The notes under the pieces are model-generated. The model was not told the origin of the DNA, did not search any database, and worked only from the letters and a program-made list of their open reading frames with translations. This document shows positions 20,073 to 27,256 of a stretch of DNA of 64,000 nucleotides, piece after piece. Each line of letters opens with the position of its first letter. Positions within the stretch are counted from its first letter, which is position 1. This DNA is from Hydractinia symbiolongicarpus (lineage: Eukaryota > Cnidaria > Hydrozoa > Anthoathecata > Hydractiniidae), in the NCBI RefSeq assembly GCF_029227915.1, contig NC_079884.1, positions 29,824,001 through 29,888,000 on the forward strand. Reading direction: 5' to 3'. A program made the position numbers and the translations under genes.

Positions 20073-20087
20073 TGTGGTACGATAAAA
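20073..20087 (+). promoter_or_regulatory. Orphan copy of a promoter-like motif
   Basis: TGTGGTACGATAAAA occurs here and again at 21256-21270, directly upstream of the SAP gene. Here no gene follows on the plus strand (only the hairpin and the end of the integrase), so it may be a relic of a lost gene or mark a short RNA. Confidence 0.35.
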
Positions 20088-20193
20088 ATTAATATGTAGG
20101 GCGGTTTGTGACATTATGCGGCGCGATCGTCCCTCAAGACTGAGCCATAGCGGCCCTATCTGCCGACCGACCCACGCGATCCTAGGCACAATC

Positions 20194-20218
20194 ATCTTTA
20201 CCAGAAACAGGTAAAGAT
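20194..20218. terminator. Shared 3' hairpin between 19452 gene and integrase
   Basis: Perfect nine-base stem ATCTTTACC / GGTAAAGAT with loop AGAAACA. It lies 14 bp beyond the integrase stop (minus strand) and faces the convergent plus-strand gene. It is almost the same sequence as the hairpin at 11152-11176, so the same signal is used beyond two unrelated minus-strand genes. Confidence 0.7.
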
Positions 20219-20232
20219 ATCGTCCCCTTTTT

Positions 20233-21210
20233 TCACCAACCTTGCACATAATCAGGAGGTAATTCTGTATCTTCAGGTATTAACATCAATTCCTCTTTTA
20301 CAAAAGCCCGTCCGGGTCCGTCTTGAACATAGTACATTACACGGTTACCAGGTTTCGCTATTACCTCACGCAATCTATATGTGTTTTTCGACCATATTCT
20401 ATCGGTTGCCCGTCTCCGCCCATCATCATGCTCTTCACCAGGTTGTAGTAAATATCTATACAAGCCATCTTTAGGTAATTCTACTTCAGGTGGATAGCTC
20501 TCTTGATTAACCAAAGGCACCTCTTTCATTATAATAGCATCTTTTGGCTTCATATCAATCATCTGCGTCTTTGTATCGTTTAGCCTATCAATCAGTTTAT
20601 ACAGATGCTTAACCCATGTAGATGATACCTTTTCCGAATCATTCAGTTCCTGGGCATCTTGTATTTTGAATAAATTTTCCGCAAGTATCTTGTTCAACGC
20701 CTCAACAAAAGCTGTGTGCGTATGCTTATATTTTGTAGTCGCCCTTTTAATTTCAACCTTATGCTTCTCCAACAGCTTTGATACATCTGCCTTGAATTCT
20801 GAACCGTTATCACATTGGAAAGTTTTCGGAAAAGTTAATGGTCCTGCCTTGTAGATGTCTTCAATCATAGCGGCAACCTCTTTGGCTTTCTTAGTCCTCA
20901 AAGGTCGGGCTACCTTGTATCTGGAAGCAGCATCGATTCCCGACAAAATGTACTTATATTTATTACCATACAGTATGTCACCGGGCATGTACAATAAATC
21001 GAATTGATGTAAATCATTAGGGGTGGTAACTTCATAATGTGGTCTTTCAACATGTTTTGGGGCGGGTAAATGTACTTGCCAAAATGCTTGTTTTGATAGC
21101 CACTTCTTAATCTCCTTTGGCCCGAAGCCGAATACTCTTAAGCTCTGAACAGCCTTTTGTCCTTTCCATAAATTTTGAGGTTGATAGTAAATCTCTTGAA
21201 GTTTTGACAT
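20233..21210 (-). CDS. Retroviral-type integrase (rve, DD35E)
   Basis: 325 residues, intact from ATG 21210 to TGA 20233. It inserts the linear element into host DNA by strand transfer. The core shows the catalytic triad: Asp71 in LHQFDLLYMPGD, Asp134 in FQCDNGSEF and Glu170 in HTAFVEALNKILAE, with exactly 35 residues between the second Asp and the Glu. GIDAASRYKVARPL after the first Asp is the usual core strand pair. An N-terminal helical region precedes the core, but a clear HHCC zinc finger is not visible. The C-terminal part (WSKNTYRLREVIAKPGNRVMYYV) looks like the small beta domain of retroelement integrases, and no chromodomain is evident. It ends 14 bp before the hairpin at 20194 and diverges from the SAP gene. 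As the only intact enzyme gene here, it could still act in trans on related copies. Confidence 0.96.
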   Translation of the reverse strand: MSKLQEIYYQPQNLWKGQKAVQSLRVFGFGPKEIKKWLSKQAFWQVHLPAPKHVERPHYEVTTPNDLHQFDLLYMPGDILYGNKYKYILSGIDAASRYKVARPLRTKKAKEVAAMIEDIYKAGPLTFPKTFQCDNGSEFKADVSKLLEKHKVEIKRATTKYKHTHTAFVEALNKILAENLFKIQDAQELNDSEKVSSTWVKHLYKLIDRLNDTKTQMIDMKPKDAIIMKEVPLVNQESYPPEVELPKDGLYRYLLQPGEEHDDGRRRATDRIWSKNTYRLREVIAKPGNRVMYYVQDGPGRAFVKEELMLIPEDTELPPDYVQGW

Positions 21211-21301
21211 GTTTTATTTATGCACACCTTTATTTATCTCCTTTTTGTGTTATGATGTGGTACGATAAAAGTGCTTAAAGTTTTTCATATATCATATTAA
21301 T
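21211..21301. promoter_or_regulatory. Divergent promoter, integrase / SAP gene
   Basis: On the plus strand TACGATAAAA (21261-21270) is followed by GTGCTTAAAG, a shortened version of the TACGATTTATAAAA...CTTAAAG promoter before the next two genes. On the minus strand AT-rich ATAAATAAAGG precedes the integrase ATG. Confidence 0.55.
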
Positions 21302-21571
21302 ATGTCAGACATGGATACCACACCGGATTATAAATTGATGAAACTGAGAGAGTTGCGAGAGGTTGCCAAATCCCGCGGAATTAAGTATATCGTGGGTATG
21401 AGAAAGGCTAAACTGGTTGAGGTGATTGAGAAGAATGATCTCGACCCATCCTACACCATCGATCTGGATACCAAGAAGGAATGGTATGGATACTGTTCAA
21501 GGTGGAGGTCGAAAAACAGGGAGGAATATCTAAAAGCTCAAAAACGTTATAACGACAAAAGATCCAAGTGA
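21302..21571 (+). CDS. Small SAP-domain protein
   Basis: 89 residues. Residues 12-43 match the SAP helix-extended loop-helix pattern: LMKLRELREVAKSRGIKYIVGMRKAKLVEVI, with the leucines, the Arg/Lys and the central glycine in place. SAP motifs bind AT-rich or scaffold-attachment DNA. The C-terminal part is strongly basic and aromatic (WYGYCSRWRSKNREEYLKAQKRY), fitting a DNA-binding or packaging accessory role. It is the first of three consecutive genes starting with a SAP-like domain. It is preceded by a related promoter motif and followed within 20 bp by the hairpin at 21590. Intact. Confidence 0.78.
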   Translation: MSDMDTTPDYKLMKLRELREVAKSRGIKYIVGMRKAKLVEVIEKNDLDPSYTIDLDTKKEWYGYCSRWRSKNREEYLKAQKRYNDKRSK

Positions 21572-21589
21572 TTGAACAACCCTTTTTTT

Positions 21590-21613
21590 TTTGTTACTCA
21601 GACGAGTAACAAA
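21590..21613 (+). terminator. 3' hairpin after the SAP gene
   Basis: Ten-base perfect arms TTTGTTACTC / GAGTAACAAA around AGAC, preceded by a run of T. A near copy follows the next gene at 22745-22768. Confidence 0.65.
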
Positions 21614-21620
21614 TGTTGGT

Positions 21621-21683
21621 GGGTGGGTACCCATGGTCTAACCGGTCACGACCCTCTAGGTGCTGGTGGGTGGGTACCCATGG
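21621..21683 (+). repeat. Two copies of GGGTGGGTACCCATGG
   Basis: The 16-base motif is at 21621-21636 and 21668-21683, with a third copy after the next gene at 22797-22812. A version with a four-base GGGA insert lies in both terminal repeats (11091-11110 inverted; 27300-27319). GGTACC at the centre makes it partly palindromic. Confidence 0.75.
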
Positions 21684-21723
21684 TGTACCGGTGTATGTGT
21701 GTTTTACCGCCATGGCGTCGGGT

Positions 21724-22130
21724 GGTTGTCTTGCGAACGAAGCCCCTCACGATCCTCGCGACCTCGGAGGTTGTCTTGCGAACGAAGCCCCTCACGATCC
21801 TCGCGACCTCGGAGGTTGTCTTGCGAACGAAACCCCTCACGATCCTCGCGACCCCGGGTGGTTGTCTTGCGAACGAAGCCCCTCACGATCCTCGCGACCC
21901 CGGGTGGTTGTCTTGCGAACGAAGCCCCTCACGATCCTCGCAACCTCGGAGGTTGTCTTGCGAACGAAGCCCCTCACGATCCTCGCGACCCCGGGTGGTT
22001 GTCTTGCGAACGAAGCCCCTCACGATCCTCGCGACCTCGGAGGTTGTCTTGCGAACGAAGCCCCTCACGATCCTCGCGACCTCAGAGGTTGTCTTGCGAA
22101 CGAAGCCCCTCACGATCCTCGCGACCTCGG
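21724..22130 (+). repeat. 45-bp tandem repeat, nine copies, upstream of SAP-RING gene
   Basis: Units begin GGTTGTCTTGCGAACGAA at 21724, 21769, 21814, 21860, 21906, 21951, 21997, 22042 and 22087. Period is 45 or 46 bp, depending on a CCTCGGA or CCCCGGGT junction. Copies are almost identical and GC-rich with many CpG. The last copy abuts the promoter at 22131. One degenerate copy (about 22861-22904) sits at the same place before the polymerase promoter. All frames are open through it only because the period is divisible by three; it is not coding. A cis-regulatory or replication role is possible. Confidence 0.92.
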
Positions 22131-22184
22131 TTTACGATTTATAAAACATCTTAAAGATTACAAAATCGTATATCATAGCCAAGC
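22131..22184 (+). promoter_or_regulatory. Promoter of SAP-RING gene (TATAAAA)
   Basis: TTTACGATTTATAAAA, then CTTAAAGATTACAAAATCG, then the ATG at 22185. It contains a TATAAAA box and ACGATTT/AAATCGT inverted repeats. The same block lies before the polymerase gene at 22905-22996. Confidence 0.65.
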
Positions 22185-22721
22185 ATGTCTTCAGGAATCG
22201 TTCTCGATTTGATACACAGTAGAGAATATATTGATGACTTTGATCTTTTCACGGTCCCTGATTTAAGAGCCCGAGCGAGGTACCTTGGCCTACGTGGATA
22301 CTCGCGGCTCAGAAGGGCTGAGCTTATCGAATTACTGTTATCAACAGTACCCGCAAGATATCCCGATATGACTTTGCCGCTCGTCATAGGGATGCTGGAT
22401 CTCGAAGTGACCGAATTTTCGGGACCCGTGATGAGACCCGTGATGAGACCAAATGTATCAGTGCCAAGACCGGTACCAGCACCGATTAGACCAGTACCAG
22501 CACGGGTTGAGGTTGATGATGAGGACGACGCAGACGATGACATTGATGAAGATGATAGATGTATCATTTGTCTTTCTAAACGAAAGACCGCCACCATTGT
22601 TCATGGTAGAACAGGGTATTTTTGCTGCTGTTTATCGTGCGCAAATAAATTGGAGAAGAGGGGGGATAAATGCCCTATATGTCGCGCATCAATAGATCTT
22701 GTCATTAGACAATATATTTGA
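22185..22721 (+). CDS. SAP domain fused to MDM2-like C-terminal RING finger (putative E3 ubiquitin ligase)
   Basis: 178 residues, intact. Residues 24-52 form a SAP-like motif (VPDLRARARYLGLRGYSRL...LIELL), clearly related to the polymerase N-terminus. A Pro/Arg/Val linker (84-107) and an acidic run (109-124) follow. Residues 126-166 are a RING: C126-x2-C129-x10-H140, C149-x2-C152-x10-C163-x2-C166. This spacing, with VHGRTGY around the histidine and a short tail ending LVIRQYI, follows the RING of cellular MDM2/MDMX. One ligand position, histidine in MDM2, is Tyr145 here, while extra cysteines 147 and 148 lie next to it. In MDM2 the C-terminal tail is needed for dimerisation and ubiquitin transfer, and it is retained here in length and aromatic position. 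The role would be DNA-associated ubiquitination, possibly of host p53-pathway or chromatin proteins; targets are guesswork. Followed by the hairpin at 22745. Confidence 0.82.
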   Translation: MSSGIVLDLIHSREYIDDFDLFTVPDLRARARYLGLRGYSRLRRAELIELLLSTVPARYPDMTLPLVIGMLDLEVTEFSGPVMRPVMRPNVSVPRPVPAPIRPVPARVEVDDEDDADDDIDEDDRCIICLSKRKTATIVHGRTGYFCCCLSCANKLEKRGDKCPICRASIDLVIRQYI

Positions 22722-22744
22722 GGGGTCGGATTGTCAGGGCATTT

Positions 22745-22768
22745 TTTGTTACTCGGACGGGTAACAAA
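22745..22768 (+). terminator. 3' hairpin after SAP-RING gene
   Basis: TTTGTTACTC / GGGTAACAAA around GGAC, with one T-G wobble pair, preceded by T residues and starting 23 bp after the stop. It is a duplicate of the hairpin at 21590-21613. Confidence 0.65.
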
Positions 22769-22904
22769 TGTGATTCACGACCCTCGAGGTGCCAATGGGT
22801 GGGTACCCATGGTGTATCGATGTATGTATCACAAAGCGTGTTTTACTACAATTTAACATGGTGGTTGCCCCACAAACTAGGACACTCACGACCCTCCAAC
22901 ACGG

Positions 22905-22996
22905 TTTACGATTTATAAAAATGGCTTAAAGATTACAAAATCGTATATAATAGCCAAACATCTTAAAGATTACAAAATCGTATATCACAACCAAGC
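22905..22996 (+). promoter_or_regulatory. Polymerase promoter with internal 37-bp duplication
   Basis: TTTACGATTTATAAAA (22905-22920) is the same as at 22131. The following CTTAAAGATTACAAAATCG block is present twice, at 22925 and 22962, a 37-bp tandem duplication. A minimal upstream frame ATG GCT TAA lies at 22921-22929, so leader translation could reduce polymerase expression. Confidence 0.62.
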
Positions 22997-23142
22997 ATGA
23001 CTTCGAGAAATACAGTTGTTGAATTAAGAGCTCTCGCTAGAGAACGCGGCCTACGTGGCTACTCAAGGCTCAGAAAGGCCGATCTGATCGAATTATTGAC
23101 ACCCACTACTGTGTCAGCACCGGTTAGACCCATACCCGTGCC

Positions 23143-23338
23143 GAGACCCACCAGACCAGTACCAGCGCCGAGACCCACTAGACCCATACCCGTGCCGAGA
23201 CCCACTAGACCCATACCCGTGCCGAGACCCACTAGACCAGTACCAGCGCCGAGACCCACTAGACCCATACCCGTGCCGAGACCCACCAGACCAGTACCAG
23301 CGCCGAGACCCACTAGACCCATACCCGTGCCGAGACCG
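23143..23338 (+). repeat. 27-bp coding repeat, Pro/Arg linker of the polymerase
   Basis: Seven 27-bp units encode alternating RPTRPVPAP and RPTRPIPVP. The SAP-RING protein keeps a degenerate version (PRPVPAPIRPVPA), which supports common descent of the two N-termini. Confidence 0.9.
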
Positions 23339-23492
23339 GGCACTAGCCAACAAGACATGGATTTGAAAAGCAAGTTGATCGAATGGAGAGACTGGTTAAT
23401 AAATCATGTACCTGGGGCTATTAAGGAGAAAGCGAGCAAAGCTTTCAAAACCATGAAGGATAAGATCGTGGGTTTGTATAAAAAGGGCAGTG

Positions 23493-23565
23493 GAGAGGAA
23501 GAGGAGGTGGAAGAGGTGGAGGAGGAGGAGGAGGAGGAGGAGGAGGAGGAGGAGGAGGAGGAGAA
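23493..23565 (+). repeat. GAG/GGA microsatellite encoding a Glu run
   Basis: A nearly pure GAG trinucleotide run with a few GTG/GAA interruptions gives an acidic stretch of about 23 residues in the polymerase. Length is likely variable between copies. Confidence 0.9.
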
Positions 23566-26500
23566 AAACCCCTATACCCCCATTGAAGAAGCTTTTGTAG
23601 GTTCATACAAACGTTTCAAAATAAACTCGGATGGTGGGAAGAATGTCAGAGTCTTTCTCGAAAAGGTCGAGCACGTCGTAAATAGGTTGATGAGTGACGT
23701 GCTCGGGCAGAAGAAGTCGCTGAAGACTCAGGCGACCTTGTGGGTGAAGTGGGTAAGGGAGGACACCAGCTCGACCGATGCCCCGTGCGTACATGTCGAT
23801 AAAGCTTTCAATAGCTATATGGAGATACTGCACGCCCACGATGACATTTCTGATGTTTTCGATCGGATGTGTAATAAGATAATCGAGCAGATTGAAAACC
23901 CTGCTCTACCTGCCAGCGGATTCACAATCGATAAAATCTTGCATATGCATGTGGACTTTCATAAACTGAAATTAACCAGAGGTAGTTCTTACTTGCCGCT
24001 ACCCAAGAATTTCAGTGGAAAGCGATCTGTGATTAACCCTCATAACGAGGATGATGATAAATGTTTCAGATGGGCTATTATCGCTGCTCTCAATCATGAT
24101 AAGATCGATAATCACCCTGAACGAATCTCAATCCTTAAGAAGCATGACAAGTATAAGTGGGATGGTCTAACTTTCCCAATGGCGCTAAACAAGATAGATC
24201 TCTTCGAGAGGAGGAACCCTGATATCGCTGTGCATGTTTTGACAAAGGATGAGGGAGAAGGTATCTACATGTGTCGCAAGTCGAAGCATCTTGACCGTAA
24301 GGAGACGGTTGTTTTGTTTTTACTATGTGAGGGGGATAAGAGACATTATATCGCTGTTAAGAACTTGAGCGGTGTACTTAGCAAGGCTAACTCAAAGCAT
24401 AAAAATAAGGAGTATTATTGCTTGAATTGTCTCTATGGTTTTCAAAGCGAACAGAAAAGGGATGAGCACTTTGAGTATTGCAAGAATAACGATGCTGCTA
24501 AGATTCAACTCCCTAAGGAGGGTAGCACCTTAAGCTTCACTGATGGTAAGTTTCAACTCAAAGCCCCATTCATCATGTATGCCGATTTCGAAGCTTTTAC
24601 AAAAGAGTTGCCAGAAGATGAGAGAAAATGCGGATCATCCACCGAGAAAGTTGGTAAACATGTTCCCACCGGATTCTGTTGTTATAGTAAATATGCTCAT
24701 GGTGAAGTGCCGGACCCTCTGAATCTTTACCGCGGTGAGGACTGTGTTCCGCGCTTTGTAGATCATGTAGTTTCTGAGGCGAAAAGGTTATATAACATGT
24801 TTCCTCAGAAAGCAATGGATCCACTGACGGATGAAGAGCGTGACGGTTTCAATAGAGCCAGGGTGTGCCACATTTGCATGGAAGAATTTGATGACAAGGA
24901 TGACATCAAGGTTAGGGATCACTGCCATTTCACCGGTAAGTTTCGTGGGGCTGCCCATCAGAAATGTAATCTGCGTTACAAGGTTCCTAATTATATTCCG
25001 GTTGTCTTCCACAATCTGAGTGGCTACGATGCGCATTTATTCATTAAGGAGCTTGCTAGGAAGTATGGAGAAGATGGTATGGGTGTAATCGCGGAGAATA
25101 AGGAGAAATATATCTCTTTCTCTACGGATGTTAAGGTTGGTGAATACATTGACAAAAATGGGGAGACTAAGGACAGAAAGATACAACTGAGATTTATAGA
25201 CTCATTTAGATTTATGTCAAGCGGCCTAAGCTCCCTGGCTGACAACCTATCAGATGATCAATGCAAAAACCTTCGAAAATTCTTCAATGGTGACGAATTC
25301 AACATAATGAGAAGGAAGGGTGTATACCCATATGAGTATGTTAACTCATTCGATAGGTTTAATGAAACTGAGCTCCCGTCAAAGGATGATTTCTACAGCA
25401 AGCTGAACATGAATGGTATCAGCGATGCCGATTATGCGCATGCCCAGAAGGTGTGGAAGGACATGAAAGTTGAAAATATGGGCGTTTATCATGCTATCTA
25501 TCTCAAGACGGATGTTCTGCTTCTGAGTGATGTGTTTGAGACATTCAGAGAAACATGCTTGAGAAACTACGATCTAGACCCGGCTCACTTTTACACTGCT
25601 CCGGGATTAGCCTGGAGGGCTTGTTTGAAAAAGACCAAGGTTAGTCTAGATTTATTGTCGGATATGGAGATGGTCATGTTCATTGAGAGTGGTATTAGGG
25701 GTGGATTGTGTCAGGCTGTCCACCGCTACGCCAAGGCCAACAATAAGTATATGGGGGAGAGTACAACACATCGGATGGGAATTGCATGGATTTATTTGAG
25801 CAGCAGGAAATGGCTAAAACCGTGCCTTTTGTAAAAAGAAAATTGATTGAATTGAGGTACTGGTTGATGAAACATGTACCTAGGGTCATCAAGGTGAAAA
25901 CTAGTAAAGCTTACAGAGCCGTGAAGGATAAGATCATGGGTTTGTATGAAAAGGTATGTTGGGGACCGTCTGTACCGAAAGAGGAAAAACAATATACCAC
26001 CAAAGCCAACACATCTGAGAGTAAGGAGATGAATAGCTATCTCCAGTACCTAGATGCAAATAATTTGTACGGCTGGGCCATGATTCAGAAGATGCCGACC
26101 GGAGGGTTTGAGTGGGTTGATGATGTGGTTTCTGATTTTACACCCGAACTGATTTCACAATTAGCTGTGGAAAACGGTGAAAAGGGGTACATCCTTGAGG
26201 TTGATGTTAGCTATCCACGGGAGCTTCATGATTCTCATAACGACCTTCCTTTCATGCCCGAGAGGAAGATCATTAATGGCGTCGAGAAGCTGACACCGTG
26301 TCTTTCAGACAAGAAGAAATATATCACTCATATCCGTGCGCTTGATCAAGCGTTGAAGCATGGTCTTGTTCTTGAGAAGGTTCATAGGGTCTTGAGATTT
26401 GATCAAAGTGCGTGGTTGAAGTCGTACATAGATTTTAACACTGATTTGCGTACCAAATCAACGAATGACTTCGAGAAAGATTTTTTCAAGCTGATGAATA

Positions 26501-27256
26501 ATTCGGTCTTTGGGAAGACAATGGAGAATCAGCGAAGGCAGAAGGATATACGCTTGGCTACCAAGAAAGAACAATATGAGAAGCTGGTGATGAAGCCAAA
26601 CTTCAAGGGTAGCACGTGGTTCTCGGAAACACTGATGGGCATAGAGATGTCCAAGATCAAGATCAAAATGAATAAGCCAATCTACCTGGGACTGGCAATT
26701 CTCGACTTGTCCAAGATAGTTATGTATGAGTTCCACTATGATTACATGAGACCAAAATATGGTGTGGATGTAAAGCTTTGCTACATGGATACAGATTCAT
26801 TCGTTTATCATATCAAAACCGACGACTTTTACAAAGATATCGCCGACGATGTGGCTTTGAGATTTGACACTTCGGGGTACGATAAGAAAGATGGTAGACC
26901 TCTACCATTAGGTTTGAATAAAAAGATCATTGGTCTGATGAAGGATGAGTTGGGTGGTAAGGTAATGACCGAATTTATCGCTCTTAGGGCTAAGAATTAT
27001 GCTTACAAACAGCTATGTGGTAGGGAGGATAAGAGGTGCAAGGGGGTCAAGAAATGTGTGGTGAGGAAGACAATAGGTTTCGATGACTATAGGAGATGCC
27101 TGTTGGAGGGTGAAAATGTTTACAGAGAACAGATGACCTTTCGATCGATTAAGCATGATGTTCATACCATAAAAACAAATAAACTCGCTCTCAGTGCTGA
27201 TGATGATAAGCGCATAATTATGGAAGATGGTATTACCACACTGGCAAGAGGACATT

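Noticed and set aside
21724-22130. CRISPR-like appearance of regularly spaced repeats
   Set aside because: Units are contiguous with no unique spacers, in a eukaryotic viral element.
21572-22212. Open frames of 164-199 codons across the 45-bp repeat, on both strands
   Set aside because: The repeat period is divisible by three and lacks stops, so all frames stay open. Composition is pure repeat.
23059-23373. Minus-strand Gly-rich open frames opposite the polymerase Pro/Arg repeat
   Set aside because: Mirror image of the coding 27-bp repeat, with no start context or domain.
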